NCBI GenBank assembly: GCA_013416435.1 | Contig: JACCEN010000001.1 | Location: forward strand, 186,001 to 250,000 | Origin: Alcaligenaceae bacterium | GTDB lineage: Bacteria > Pseudomonadota > Gammaproteobacteria > Burkholderiales > Burkholderiaceae_B | Length of the DNA stretch: 64,000 nt | Direction of reading: 5' to 3' | Shown here: one piece after another, positions 28,003 through 36,920 of the stretch | Position numbering within the stretch: the stretch's first letter is position 1 | Layout: every line of letters begins with the position of its first letter | Notes under the pieces: model-generated | Told to the model about the DNA's origin: nothing | Databases searched by the model: none | What the model saw: the letters and a program-made list of their open reading frames with translations, nothing else | Translations under genes and position numbers: made by a program

Positions 28003-29047
28003 GCGTCAGGCCCGTGGACTCGGGCAGACCGAACATCAGGTTCATGTTCTGCACGGCCTGGCCCGAAGCGCCTTTGACGAGATTGTCCTGGATGACGAGG
28101 ATGACGAGCTGATCGCCATTGCCGGGACGATGCACTGCGATGCGAAGCTGGTTGGCGGCACGCACGGAACGCGTTTCGGGCAAGGAGCCCGCGGGCATGA
28201 CGTCGACAAAGGCTTCATCGGCGTAACGCTGCTCGAACAGCGCCTGGAAATCGGTATCCATGGCTTCAGGCAGGATGCGTGCGTACAAGGTCGAGAACAT
28301 GCCACGGATCATCGGCACCAGGTGAGGCACGAAGGTAAGACCGACCGGCCCGCCCGCAAGGGCGTTCAAGTGCTCGGAAATCTCGGGATGATGGCGATGA
28401 CCTGCCACGCCGTAGGCCTTGAAATTGTCGCTGGCTTCTGAAAACAGCGTGCTGACCTCGGCCTTGCGCCCGGCGCCCGATACCCCGGACTTGCAATCGG
28501 CGATGATGTGGCTGGTGTCCACCAGCTTGCGCCCGCCCTCCAACAACGGAGCAAGCCCAAGCAATACCGTCGTCGGGTAGCAACCCGGGTTGCCGACGAC
28601 CTTGGCGCCTGCGATCCTGGAGCGGTTGAGTTCGACCAGCCCGTAAGCCGATTCAGCCAGGATATCGGGGCAGGAATGGGGCATTTTGTACCAGCGCTCG
28701 AACATCTGGGTGTCCTGCAGCCGGAAGTCGGCGGCCAGATCGATGATGCGGACGCCTTTGTCGAGCAGGGTCTTGGCCTGGCTCATGGCGACGCCATGCG
28801 GCGTGGCGAAGAAAACGACGTCGCAGTCTTCGAGCGCGGCCTTGTCCGGGGTCTGGAAGCAGAGATCGACGCGCCCGCGCAGATTGGGGTACATGTCGGC
28901 CACAGGCATGCCGTCTTCCTTGCGGGAAGTGATCGCCGTGAGTTCGACTTGGGGATGCTGGGACAGCAGGCGCAGCAATTCAACGCCCGTGTAGCCCGTG
29001 CCACCCACAATACCTGCCTTGATCCGAGATGCTGCTGCCGATGCCAT
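27983..29047 (-). CDS. argC: N-acetyl-gamma-glutamyl-phosphate reductase
   Basis: Third step of arginine synthesis: NADPH-dependent reduction of N-acetylglutamyl phosphate to the semialdehyde. [21 protein letters not shown] at the N-terminus is the NADP-binding fold. The active-site Cys is in [17 protein letters not shown] near residue 155, and [12 protein letters not shown] near 216 carries the catalytic His region. The frame continues 39 codons upstream through a palindromic repeat, but the ATG at 29047, preceded by AAGG, gives the normal 354-residue protein. Confidence 0.95.
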   Translation of the reverse strand: MASAAASRIKAGIVGGTGYTGVELLRLLSQHPQVELTAITSRKEDGMPVADMYPNLRGRVDLCFQTPDKAALEDCDVVFFATPHGVAMSQAKTLLDKGVRIIDLAADFRLQDTQMFERWYKMPHSCPDILAESAYGLVELNRSRIAGAKVVGNPGCYPTTVLLGLAPLLEGGRKLVDTSHIIADCKSGVSGAGRKAEVSTLFSEASDNFKAYGVAGHRHHPEISEHLNALAGGPVGLTFVPHLVPMIRGMFSTLYARILPEAMDTDFQALFEQRYADEAFVDVMPAGSLPETRSVRAANQLRIAVHRPGNGDQLVILVIQDNLVKGASGQAVQNMNLMFGLPESTGLTHVAILP

Positions 29048-29117
29048 GACCTTTTCCAAGAAAAAAACTGCGACATCGTCATTATGCAACAAGCGCGGCA
29101 GACATGCAGCAGAGGGA

Positions 29118-29233
29118 GGGGTCAGACCCCGGATGGGCCGGCGCAGAGAGGGGTCAGACCCCATCCGGGGTCTGACCCCGGCTGCGAAGAGTGAGAATCA
29201 GAGGGGGTCGGACCCCGTACGGGGTCTGACCCC
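29118..29233. repeat. Palindromic repeat cluster: two full copies and a half copy
   Basis: Half copy at 29118-29131, full copies at 29150-29179 (spacer ATCC) and 29204-29233 (spacer GTAC, one G/A change in the first arm). It lies between ubiT and argC, both on the - strand. The last copy overlaps the 3' end of ubiT. Confidence 0.95.
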
Positions 29234-29644
29234 AAAGGGTGCCGGCAGGTCGATCGAATCCAGCGTGTTCTTGACCAGCAGCCCCAGTTCGGTATCGCCT
29301 TCCATGGCGAGCCTGCGACTGAAGAACAAGGTGTCGGGATCTTCTTTGCGTTGCATGAGCAGCAGGAAATCGTGGGCCGTCGCCGCAATCGTCAGCGCCG
29401 GCTCGGCGTGGCGCCGCGCCGCGACGAAGCCCCGCCCATCCCAGCTGAAATCGAACTGCACGCCCGCGTCCGCCACGCGAATGCGCAAGGAGCGCCCATA
29501 CAACGCTTGCAGCGTATCCGCCGGCAGATGCCGGACCAGCAACAGATTCAGGCCCTGGACGAACAGCAGGGATCCCGGAAAGGCCGGCAAGGCCGCAAGC
29601 AATTTACCCAAAGGCTCCGGCAATCGATAGGAGGTCGTACTCAT
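29198..29644 (-). CDS. ubiT: Ubiquinone biosynthesis accessory factor UbiT (SCP2 domain)
   Basis: Lipid-binding SCP2-domain factor required, with UbiU and UbiV, for oxygen-independent ubiquinone synthesis. MSTTSYRLPEPLGKLLAALPAFPGSLLFVQGLNLLL is the typical N-terminal helix region. The SCP2 fold follows (LRIRVADAGVQFDFSWDGRGFVA, ALTIAATAHDFLLLMQRKEDPDTLFFSRRLAMEGDTELGL). The ATG at 29644 overlaps the ubiV stop (TGATG), so the two are coupled; an upstream in-frame start inside ubiV is rejected. The protein is 148 residues, of which the last ones (GVRPRTGSDPL) come from a palindromic repeat. Confidence 0.88.
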   Translation of the reverse strand: MSTTSYRLPEPLGKLLAALPAFPGSLLFVQGLNLLLVRHLPADTLQALYGRSLRIRVADAGVQFDFSWDGRGFVAARRHAEPALTIAATAHDFLLLMQRKEDPDTLFFSRRLAMEGDTELGLLVKNTLDSIDLPAPFGVRPRTGSDPL

Positions 29645-30531
29645 CAGGCCACCAATTGTTCCAGTCCGGGCCGGCCATACCAGTACCCATTGCATGGACC
29701 AGCCGGCATCAGCGGTTCGATGGCCGCGAAAGCGTCTTCGCCGGTCATTTCGCCCCGGATGGCCAGGTGGAAGAAGTGCGCAATTTCGTTCGTATACTGC
29801 GACTGCGGACTGATTCTCAGGACATCCACCTGCGTGTCTGCGACTTGGCCAAGCTCTCTCGCCAGGTTATAGACCAGGGCCGACTGCGTCTGTATGCCGT
29901 TCAACGTCAGAAAGGGCTGTCCCTCCCGCGTATTCAGCAGCAAACCGTCCGGATGATCCATGCAGACGTACTGGCAATTGTCCTTGGGCAGATTCCGGTT
30001 GCGTGCGGTAAAGCAGCGCGCCGAGAAGGCAAGCGGCATGCGGCCATATGCGAACACTTCGGTCTGCATGCCCGCGGGCCGTTGCGCCTGCATGAATCCC
30101 AGCTTGTCGCGCCCCATTTCCAGCGGCATCACCCATCGGCGCGCGCCTTGGTTCGCGAGCAGCGCCAAGGCTGGGGCGCTGTACAGATTGAGGAAGGGGC
30201 CCGCGACAAAAGGTCTGCCCTCCAGGCAATGCACGGCACCCATGTCGTTGGCCTCGACCAGATAGCGATCATTCGCCGCGATCTTGCGCAGCGTGGACAG
30301 ATCGCTGCCGGACTCCAGCAGGACCTGCGTGGACAGGACGACTTCCTTTCCGGTGGCCTCCAGCATGGCCGCAAGCTCGAGCCAGTCCGGCAGGCGGAGC
30401 TCGTGACGGCGCGAACATACGGTTTCGCCCAGATAAACGATATCGACCGGCGCTTCCGTCACGGCTTCGTAGAATTGCATCATGGCGATGCGTGGCCAGT
30501 AGTACTGGACCGGACCCAGGGCAAGTTTCAA
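29644..30531 (-). CDS. ubiV: Oxygen-independent ubiquinone hydroxylation protein UbiV (U32 family)
   Basis: Peptidase-U32-like Fe-S protein that forms a complex with UbiU to hydroxylate the ubiquinone ring without O2. The four predicted [4Fe-4S] ligands are Cys39, Cys173, Cys186 and Cys190. The last three have the C-x12-C-x3-C spacing of E. coli UbiV (180, 193, 197), and Cys39 has the same number. MKLALGPVQYYWPR and VDIVYLGETVCSRRHEL are typical. It is 295 residues, 25 bp after ubiU and overlapping ubiT. Confidence 0.92.
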   Translation of the reverse strand: MKLALGPVQYYWPRIAMMQFYEAVTEAPVDIVYLGETVCSRRHELRLPDWLELAAMLEATGKEVVLSTQVLLESGSDLSTLRKIAANDRYLVEANDMGAVHCLEGRPFVAGPFLNLYSAPALALLANQGARRWVMPLEMGRDKLGFMQAQRPAGMQTEVFAYGRMPLAFSARCFTARNRNLPKDNCQYVCMDHPDGLLLNTREGQPFLTLNGIQTQSALVYNLARELGQVADTQVDVLRISPQSQYTNEIAHFFHLAIRGEMTGEDAFAAIEPLMPAGPCNGYWYGRPGLEQLVA

Positions 30532-30556
30532 GACAGCGGCTCCTCAGTGTTGCGGT

Positions 30557-31588
30557 TCATTTCCACGGACGATGGTAGGCGCCCAAAGTGTGCTGTTGTC
30601 CCTCGGCCACCTTGTTCAGTTCGTTCATCCACGCAGGCCTGACTGAATAGCGCTGTAGGCTGGCAGCGCAATGGTCGATGGCCTGGCGCCATACCTTGGT
30701 GACCTGGGCCACGTAGGCGGGGCTGCGCTGCCGCCCTTCAATCTTCACCGCACTGATTCCCATCTGCATCAGTTGCGGCAGGATCTCGAGCGTATTGAGA
30801 CTGGTCGGTTCCTCCAGCGCGTAATAGTTTTCCTCGGCCACGTCGAAGCGGCCCTTGCATAGGGTGGGATAGCCGGCGTTCTCGCCGTCGGCGTAGCGAT
30901 CTATCAGTACGCCGTTCAAGCGAGACTCCAGGCCCTGCTCCGTCTGCTGCCAGCGCACCGACTTCGCGGGCGAGCAAACGCCGTGCGTGTTGGGAGATTC
31001 GCCCGTCGCGTACGAAGACAGCGCGCAGCGGCCCTCCACCATGACACAGAGGCTTCCGAAACCGAACACTTCGATCTCGAGCGACGTGTTCTCCGTGACG
31101 CGCTCCACCTGTGCCAGCGACAGCACACGCGGCAGTACGGCACGGCGTACGCCGAAGTGCTTCTGATAGAAATTGATGGCTTCGTAGTTGGTCGCCGACC
31201 CCTGGACCGACAGGTGCAGCGCCAATTCGGGATAGCGGTTCGAGGCATACTGCATCAAGCCCAGATCCGCCAGCAAGATGGCGTCTATGCCGGATCCCGC
31301 AGCCTTGTCGACGGCCTCGCGCCAGGCCTCACAGCCATCCGCCTGCGGGTAGGTATTCAGTGCGAGCAGAACTTTGCGCCCCCGGTCGTGGGCGTACCGG
31401 ATGCCGTCATTGATCGCCGCCTCATCGAAATTCAGGCCTGCAAAGTTGCGGGCGTTCGTCGCATCGCGAAACCCCAGGTATACGCAGTCCGCCCCGTGGT
31501 CGATGGCCGCCTTGAGCGCCGGCAGGCTTCCTGCGGGGCATAGCAGCTCGGGGGGCCGAAGGGAATTAACTGCGGGAAATGCTGACAT
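30557..31588 (-). CDS. ubiU: Oxygen-independent ubiquinone hydroxylation protein UbiU (U32 family)
   Basis: Partner of UbiV in anaerobic ubiquinone ring hydroxylation. PELLCPAGSLPALKAAIDHGADCVYLG at the N-terminus is the U32 signature. Cys181, Cys188, Cys205 and Cys244 match the E. coli ligand spacing (169, 176, 193, 232) exactly, predicting a [4Fe-4S] cluster. The protein is 343 residues from the ATG at 31588 (MSAFPAVNSL); an in-frame start ten codons upstream is possible. It is the first gene of ubiU-ubiV-ubiT and has a possible FNR site upstream. Confidence 0.93.
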   Translation of the reverse strand: MSAFPAVNSLRPPELLCPAGSLPALKAAIDHGADCVYLGFRDATNARNFAGLNFDEAAINDGIRYAHDRGRKVLLALNTYPQADGCEAWREAVDKAAGSGIDAILLADLGLMQYASNRYPELALHLSVQGSATNYEAINFYQKHFGVRRAVLPRVLSLAQVERVTENTSLEIEVFGFGSLCVMVEGRCALSSYATGESPNTHGVCSPAKSVRWQQTEQGLESRLNGVLIDRYADGENAGYPTLCKGRFDVAEENYYALEEPTSLNTLEILPQLMQMGISAVKIEGRQRSPAYVAQVTKVWRQAIDHCAASLQRYSVRPAWMNELNKVAEGQQHTLGAYHRPWK

Positions 31589-31644
31589 GGACAAGTACCT
31601 CTCGAAACAAGAGGCCACTATACGGACGCTGCGGGAACAGGTCC

Positions 31645-31658
31645 TTAAAGCAGATCAA
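31645..31658 (-). promoter_or_regulatory. Possible FNR/ANR-type site upstream of ubiU
   Basis: On the - strand the 14-mer TTGATCTGCTTTAA has one intact half of the FNR consensus TTGAT-N4-ATCAA and a partly matching second half (3 of 5). Its centre lies about 63 bp before the ubiU start, compatible with an activator site near -41.5 and a short leader. FNR control of this cluster is known in E. coli. The match here is imperfect. Confidence 0.4.
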
Positions 31659-31675
31659 CGTTTCGCCATCGTCCG

Positions 31676-31776
31676 GGGGTCAGACCCCATACGGGGTCTG
31701 ATCCCGACAGAGCTTGGAGGGGGTCAGACCCCGAGCAAGGCGAGAAGGGGTCAGACCCCGTACGGGGTCTGACCCC
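31676..31776. repeat. Palindromic repeat cluster: two full copies and a half copy
   Basis: Full copies at 31676-31705 (spacer ATAC, one C/T change in the last arm) and 31747-31776 (spacer GTAC, perfect palindrome), with a half copy at 31720-31732. It lies between the ubiU upstream region and the rpsI terminator. Confidence 0.95.
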
Positions 31777-31786
31777 TGGCATGCCC

Positions 31787-31813
31787 AAAAAAAACCCCGG
31801 CACAAGGCCGGGG
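31787..31813 (-). terminator. Intrinsic terminator of rplM-rpsI
   Basis: Stem CCCCGGC (31795-31801) with GCCGGGG (31807-31813), loop of five, followed on the - strand by eight Ts (31794-31787). A run of five Ts on the + side makes it possibly bidirectional. It starts 46 bp after the rpsI stop. Confidence 0.9.
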
Positions 31814-31859
31814 TTTTTGCTGCCTGGCCGTCTGGCCAGGCATGCGTGCAAGCACGCAA

Positions 31860-32252
31860 TTAGCGCTTGCTGAACTGCTTGCGACGACGCGCCTTGTGGA
31901 AACCGACTTTCTTGCGTTCGACTTCGCGGGCATCGCGAGTGACGAAGCCGGCTTGCTTCAGGGCGGTCTTCAGGGACTCGTCGTAGTCGATGAGCGCACG
32001 GGTGATGCCGTGGCGGACTGCGCCGGCCTGGCCGCTTTCACCACCGCCGTGAACGTTGATGTGGAAATCGAACGATTCAAGGTGGTTGGTCAGTTCCAAA
32101 GGCTGGCGTACGACCATGCGGCCGGTTTCGCGAGCGAAGTATTCGTCGACGGGCTTGCCGTTGACGACGATCTTGCCCGAGCCTTTCTTCAAGAACACGC
32201 GGGCCACCGACGTTTTGCGACGGCCTGTTCCATAGTTCCAATTACCGATCAT
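31860..32252 (-). CDS. rpsI: 30S ribosomal protein S9
   Basis: Small-subunit protein whose C-terminal tail reaches the P site. [34 protein letters not shown] at the N-terminus and the basic tail ending [13 protein letters not shown] are characteristic. It is 130 residues, the usual length. It follows rplM by 9 bp, the conserved L13-S9 operon, and is followed by a strong terminator. Confidence 0.98.
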   Translation of the reverse strand: MIGNWNYGTGRRKTSVARVFLKKGSGKIVVNGKPVDEYFARETGRMVVRQPLELTNHLESFDFHINVHGGGESGQAGAVRHGITRALIDYDESLKTALKQAGFVTRDAREVERKKVGFHKARRRKQFSKR

Positions 32253-32261
32253 GACCTATCC

Positions 32262-32690
32262 TTAGAAATCCAGCGGTTTGGGCTGCTGAGCAGCATGAGG
32301 ATGCTCTGCGCCGGCATAAACCTTGAGCTTCTTGGCCATGGCGTAACCCAGCGGGCCTTTCGGCAGCATGCCCTTGACGGCTTTCTGGATGGCGCGACCA
32401 GGAAAACGCTCTTGCATTTTCTGGAAGTTGGTTTCGGTGATACCGCCCGGGTACGTGGAGTGGCGATAGTACTTTTTGTCTTGCGACTTGTTACCGGTCA
32501 CAACGATTTCGGCGGCGTTGATGATGACGATGTAATCACCGGTGTCAACGTGAGGCGTGAATTCTGGCTTGTGCTTGCCGCGTAAACGACGTGCGACTTC
32601 GCTGGCCACACGACCCAGGACTTTGCCCTTGGCGTCAATCACGTACCAGTCACGTTTGACTTCATGCGGCTTGGCCACAAAGGTCTTCAT
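32262..32690 (-). CDS. rplM: 50S ribosomal protein L13
   Basis: Early-assembling large-subunit protein. [30 protein letters not shown] is the typical start, with [21 protein letters not shown] and [12 protein letters not shown] further on. It is 142 residues, the family length. The reading frame is open much further upstream, but the ATG at 32690 is the normal start. The 253-bp upstream region has no gene; L13 autoregulation through its leader is known in E. coli, but I see no specific structure to claim here. Confidence 0.98.
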   Translation of the reverse strand: MKTFVAKPHEVKRDWYVIDAKGKVLGRVASEVARRLRGKHKPEFTPHVDTGDYIVIINAAEIVVTGNKSQDKKYYRHSTYPGGITETNFQKMQERFPGRAIQKAVKGMLPKGPLGYAMAKKLKVYAGAEHPHAAQQPKPLDF

Positions 32691-32904
32691 GATGGTTCCT
32701 AATATTTGAAGTAAAAAGACTTGTCGGATTCCCTTCAGGTGCCCGATAAGCCACGGTTCTCCAGGCCGACCACTTGCCAAAGCGTTGTTCTTCGCCCGTG
32801 CAACAGTCTGGAAAAGCCCATCATAATAACATAAGTGGATGCCGTGCCAGGCTTTTTTCATGGGCCGCCCCTCCGGTCGCGGCACAAGCCCAACAAAAAA
32901 ATGC

Positions 32905-32923
32905 AAAAACCGCCCGTAGGCGG
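32905..32923 (-). terminator. Intrinsic terminator of the Tat-type TRAP receptor gene
   Basis: Stem CCGCC (32910-32914) and GGCGG (32919-32923) with loop CGTA, extended by flanking A/T pairs. On the - strand it is followed by TTTTTGCATTTTTTT. It lies just after the stop of the gene at 32944-34044. Confidence 0.8.
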
Positions 32924-32943
32924 CTTTTGCAGTGCGCGGCGCT

Positions 32944-34044
32944 TTATTTCTTCTGGTTGGCCAGCGCGATGCCCAGGTAGTTGTCGTAAGAGCCTTCGCC
33001 CACTCGGAACCAGGGAACAACGCTGTCGCGGAACGCCATGTAGTGGTCGTGGATCTTCTTGAAGTGTTCGCTCTTGGCGCAGAAATCCTTGTAGGCTTCT
33101 TCGGATGCCTTGAAGGAGGCATCCATCACATCGCGGGGGAACGCCTTGAGCACTGCGCCGCTGGCAATCAAGCGACGCAGGGCGGCGGGGTTGTTGGCGT
33201 CGTAATCGCCCAGCAGCTTGCCACCGGCGGCGCGCGAAGCCATTTCGATCACGGCCTGATAGGCCTTGGGCAGCTCGTTGTAGGCCGCGTCGTTCACATA
33301 GAGCGACAACTGCGCCGAACCTTCCCACCAGCCCGGATAATAGTAATACTTGGCCACCTTCTGGAAGCCGAGTTTTTCGTCATCGACCGGGCCGACGAAT
33401 TCGACGGCGTCAAGCGTACCCTTTTCCAGGGAAGGATAGATGTCGCCAGGCGGAATCTGCTGCGGCACGACGCCCATGCGGGACATGACCTCGCCCGCGA
33501 AGCCGGCGGTACGCATCTTCAGGCCTTGCAGGTCGGCGACCGATTTGATTTCCTTGCGATACCAGCCGCCCATCTGCGTACCAGTATTGCCGAAAGGGAA
33601 GTTGATGATATTGCGCGGCGCGAACAGTTCGCGCAAGAGCGCCAGGCCGCCCGCCTCGTAGACCCAGGCGTACATCTGGCGCGCATTCAGCCCGAACGGC
33701 ACGGCCGTGTCGAAACAGAAGGCAGGATCTTTCCCGTAGAAGTAATAGGAAGCGGTCTGTCCGCATTCCACCGTGCGGTTGCCGACTGCGTCCATGACGC
33801 CAAAGCCCGGCACGATTTCACCGGCGGGATACAAGCGGATCGAAAAATTGCCGTCGGTGGCCTCGCTGACCATCTTGCAGAAGAGTTCCGACGTGGAGTA
33901 CAGCGGAGGAAGCGACTGCCCATAGGATGAGGTCATCTTCCAGCTGATTTTGGGATTGCTTTGTGCCAATACGGGTGCCGCGACGGCGGCGGTGCCCGCC
34001 ACAGCGCCAAGACCGGCTTTTTTAAGAAATGAACGACGCTGCAT
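32944..34044 (-). CDS. TRAP transporter solute receptor with Tat signal, DctP family
   Basis: Periplasmic receptor of 366 residues with a twin-arginine signal ([28 protein letters not shown]), so it is likely exported folded. The mature protein has DctP-family features: [52 protein letters not shown] near residues 175-225. The run [15 protein letters not shown], with Trp and Arg positions, fits receptors for 2-oxo acids or similar small acids. No dctQ/dctM lies beside it, so it must use permeases encoded elsewhere or be an orphan. It ends at a clear terminator. Confidence 0.9.
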   Translation of the reverse strand: MQRRSFLKKAGLGAVAGTAAVAAPVLAQSNPKISWKMTSSYGQSLPPLYSTSELFCKMVSEATDGNFSIRLYPAGEIVPGFGVMDAVGNRTVECGQTASYYFYGKDPAFCFDTAVPFGLNARQMYAWVYEAGGLALLRELFAPRNIINFPFGNTGTQMGGWYRKEIKSVADLQGLKMRTAGFAGEVMSRMGVVPQQIPPGDIYPSLEKGTLDAVEFVGPVDDEKLGFQKVAKYYYYPGWWEGSAQLSLYVNDAAYNELPKAYQAVIEMASRAAGGKLLGDYDANNPAALRRLIASGAVLKAFPRDVMDASFKASEEAYKDFCAKSEHFKKIHDHYMAFRDSVVPWFRVGEGSYDNYLGIALANQKK

Positions 34045-34159
34045 TGAGTGGTCTCCTGATTCTCATACAAACTTTTGCTGTAGCAACAACAAAGAGAAAT
34101 ATACACCGTACTGCAATATGTAACCAAGGGCTGCGTGTTTGCCCCTTCCGAAGGCGCCG

Positions 34160-35527
34160 CTATTTACCGGCGATGGCCATCTGTTCGATCAGTACCGACC
34201 CGCTGGTTTTGGAGCCGCGGGTGATGGTGTCGGCGCCGACGGCGACTATCTGTTTGAACATGTCGGCAAGGTTGCCCGCAATCGTGACTTCCTGGACGGC
34301 GTGCTGGATTTCGCCGTTCTTTACCCAATACCCGAAGGCGCCGCGCGAATAATCGCCCGTGACGTAATTGACTCCTTGCCCGATGAGCTCCGTCACCAGG
34401 AAGCCGGTGCCCATCTTCTTGAGCATGGCACGGAAGTCGTCGTCCGGATCGGTAAGCCGCGATACCAGGCGCAGGTTGTGCGACCCGCCCGCATTGCCCG
34501 TGGTATGCATATTGAGCTTGCGCGCCGTGTAGGTCGAAAGAAAATAGCCATTCAGCATGCCGCCCACGACCACGTCGCGCGCACGGGTGCGCACTCCTTC
34601 GCTGTCGAAGGCCGCACTTCCCATGGCGCCGGGAATGAAAGGGTCCTCGGCGATATCGATGTGATCGGCCATGATCGGCTTGCCCAGTGCATCGAGAAGA
34701 AAGCTTGCCTTGCGATACAGGGCGCCGCCGCTCGTGGCCTGCACCATCGCGCCCAAAAGCCCGACGGCCAGCGGGGCTTCGAACAGGACGGGGAAGCGCC
34801 CCGTCTTGATGCGCCGCGCCGACAGGCGCGCCAAGGTGCGTTCGGCGGCATAACGGCCGACCGCCTGCGGATCGGCCAGATGCCGGGCATCGCGCGCCGT
34901 GGTGTACCAGTAATCGCGCTGCATGTTCGCCCCTCGCCCCGCGATGGGCGCGACCGAGAGGCTATGCCGGGAATAAGCGTAGCCGCCGAGGAATCCCCGG
35001 CTGTTGCCCAGCACGAAATGGCCTTCATAGGTATCGACCGAGGCGCCGTCGGTGTTGGTGATGAGATCGCTGGTCGCGCATGCGGCGGCTTCGGCCTTGA
35101 TGGCTTGCTTGGCGGCTTCCTGCGCGGATATCTGCCAGGGATGATGCAACTGGAGATCGGGGAATTCCGTGGCGAGCTGATCGGCATCGGGCAAGCCCGC
35201 GGCGGGATCCTCGGCAGTGTAGCGCGCGATGTGCCAGGCGGCCTCTACCGTTTCACGCAGCGCCTGCGCGGAAAAATCGGAGGTGGACGCCGAGCCGCGG
35301 CGCTGGCCGGCGAAGACGGTGATGTCCAATGCGCGGTCGCGAGTCTGCTCGACGGTTTCTATGTCTTTGTTGCGCACCGACACGGACAGCCCGCAGCTTT
35401 CGGACACTTCGACCGCCGCGTCGGAGGCGCCCAGTGTCTTGGCATGGGCCAGCGCCTGGTTGACGAGTTCGCGAAAACGGGCTTGGTTCTCGGCAATGGG
35501 TAAGGAGGATGTGGATTGATCGCTCAT
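34160..35527 (-). CDS. pmbA: Metalloprotease PmbA/TldE
   Basis: Subunit of the TldD/TldE (PmbA) metalloprotease that trims peptides such as microcin precursors and CcdA. The 455 residues start MSDQSTSSLPIAENQARFRELV at the ATG 35527; a start twelve codons upstream is less likely. Recognisable segments are AVEVSESCGLSVSVRNKDIETVEQTRDRALDITVFAGQRRGSASTSDFS near residues 38-85 and the glycine-rich end LIGQGVNYVTGDYSRGAFGYWVKNGEI. The gene diverges from darP, the same neighbour pair as pmbA-yjgA in E. coli. Confidence 0.93.
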   Translation of the reverse strand: MSDQSTSSLPIAENQARFRELVNQALAHAKTLGASDAAVEVSESCGLSVSVRNKDIETVEQTRDRALDITVFAGQRRGSASTSDFSAQALRETVEAAWHIARYTAEDPAAGLPDADQLATEFPDLQLHHPWQISAQEAAKQAIKAEAAACATSDLITNTDGASVDTYEGHFVLGNSRGFLGGYAYSRHSLSVAPIAGRGANMQRDYWYTTARDARHLADPQAVGRYAAERTLARLSARRIKTGRFPVLFEAPLAVGLLGAMVQATSGGALYRKASFLLDALGKPIMADHIDIAEDPFIPGAMGSAAFDSEGVRTRARDVVVGGMLNGYFLSTYTARKLNMHTTGNAGGSHNLRLVSRLTDPDDDFRAMLKKMGTGFLVTELIGQGVNYVTGDYSRGAFGYWVKNGEIQHAVQEVTIAGNLADMFKQIVAVGADTITRGSKTSGSVLIEQMAIAGK

Positions 35528-35587
35528 TGATGCTCTTTTGGTTGAGACGGTTATCATAGCCAATTAAAAGATAATTTTTTCAGCACC

Positions 35588-36136
35588 ATGCCAAATAATC
35601 CGTCCGACATTCCCGACCACGGCTACGATCGGCCCAGCAAGTCTCAGGTCAAGCGCGACATGCTGGCCCTGCAGGATCTGGGCAAGCAGCTGGTGGACCT
35701 GTCGCCAGATCAGCTCAAGCAACTGCCCTTGTCGGAAAAGCTGCTCGACGCCGTCCGGCTTGCCCAGCGCACCACCAGCCGCGAGGGCCGGCGCCGTCAA
35801 GTCCACTACGTGGGAAAACTCATGCGCGATGCCGATGCGGATGCGATTCGCCATCAACTTGACGTATGGGAAAACGGCTCGCGGGAGCAAACGCAGGCCA
35901 TGCACAGGCTGGAAGCCTTGCGCGACTTGTTGCTGCGCGACGACGACGCCCTGACGCAACTGCTGGACGAATACCCCGGGGCCGACGTGCAGCGGCTGCG
36001 CACCCTGATACGGGAAGGCCGCAAAGAGGCCCGATCGAACGAAGCGCTGCAGCCCGGCCAGATGCCGCAGCGCAAACACTATCGCGCCCTTTTTCAGGCG
36101 CTGAAAGCCCTTAACGACAACACGGAGCAGGAATGA
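35588..36136 (+). CDS. darP: Ribosome maturation factor DarP (YjgA, DUF615)
   Basis: Small basic helical protein that assists late 50S subunit assembly. The 182 residues carry the DUF615 core: [60 protein letters not shown]-type sequence near residue 75, and the C-terminal [15 protein letters not shown]. It diverges from pmbA and overlaps the following esterase gene by 4 bp (ATGA). Confidence 0.93.
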   Translation: MPNNPSDIPDHGYDRPSKSQVKRDMLALQDLGKQLVDLSPDQLKQLPLSEKLLDAVRLAQRTTSREGRRRQVHYVGKLMRDADADAIRHQLDVWENGSREQTQAMHRLEALRDLLLRDDDALTQLLDEYPGADVQRLRTLIREGRKEARSNEALQPGQMPQRKHYRALFQALKALNDNTEQE

Positions 36137-36825
36137 GCGCCACGCTGCTTGAATGCATAGAACTCGAAACCGGTCCCAATCCCACCCATGCCATCATCTG
36201 GCTGCACGGCCTGGGGGCGGACGGACACGACTTTGCCCCTATCGTTCCCGAACTCGGGCTGGCGCGGGACCCGGCGGTCCGTTTCATCTTTCCGCATGCC
36301 AGCGTGCGGCCGGTCACGATCAACAACGGCATGTCCATGCGCGCCTGGTACGACATCTACCAGCCCGCGCCCATCCCGCGCGAGGACGATCAAGGGCTGC
36401 GCGCGTCCGAGCAGGCGGTGCGCGCCCTGATCGCCCGCGAAAACGAGCGCGGCATTCCAACCGCCAATATCGTGCTGGCCGGATTCTCGCAAGGCTGCGC
36501 CATGACGCTGCAGACCGGGCTGCGCCTGGAAGAAAAACTCGCAGGCATGGTGGGGCTCTCGGGCTATCTGCCGCTGGCCCGCGTCATTTCGACCGAGCGC
36601 CACGCCGCCAACCAGCAGACCCCCATCTTCCTGGCCCATGGCACCATGGATCCCGTCGTCACCATAGACCGCGCCCAGGCTTCGCGGCAGGCGCTGCAGG
36701 ACATGGGCTATCCGGTCGAATGGAAGACCTACCCCATGCCCCACTCCGTATGCCAGGAGGAAATCGCCGACATCGCCGCCTTTTTGCGCAAAGTGCTGGT
36801 GGGGGGTCAGACCCAAAGGGTCTGA
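36133..36825 (+). CDS. Carboxylesterase/phospholipase-family alpha/beta hydrolase
   Basis: The 230-residue enzyme belongs to the carboxylesterase 2 family (EstB-like). [15 protein letters not shown] near residue 18 is the oxyanion region, [12 protein letters not shown] near 115 carries the nucleophilic Ser, HGTMDPVV near 170 the Asp, and YPMPHSVC near 205 the His. The start overlaps darP by 4 bp, so the two are cotranscribed. The last residues, GGQTQRV, and the stop come from a variant palindromic repeat. The physiological ester is unknown. Confidence 0.88.
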   Translation: MSATLLECIELETGPNPTHAIIWLHGLGADGHDFAPIVPELGLARDPAVRFIFPHASVRPVTINNGMSMRAWYDIYQPAPIPREDDQGLRASEQAVRALIARENERGIPTANIVLAGFSQGCAMTLQTGLRLEEKLAGMVGLSGYLPLARVISTERHAANQQTPIFLAHGTMDPVVTIDRAQASRQALQDMGYPVEWKTYPMPHSVCQEEIADIAAFLRKVLVGGQTQRV

Positions 36826-36917
36826 CCCCGGCTGCGATGGTTGAGGGGTCTGACCCTTTGGGTCTGGCCCCGCGCTCTTAAAGGGATGGGGTCAGACCCC
36901 GTACGGGGTCTGACCCC
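36803..36917. repeat. Palindromic repeat cluster: three copies, two of a short variant
   Basis: Copies at 36803-36829 and 36845-36871 are 27-bp variants with 12-nt arms and spacers AAA and TTT. The copy at 36888-36917 is the perfect 30-bp form with spacer GTAC. The cluster lies between the convergent esterase and acetyltransferase genes, and the first copy is inside the esterase 3' end. Confidence 0.93.
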
Positions 36918-36920
36918 AGG

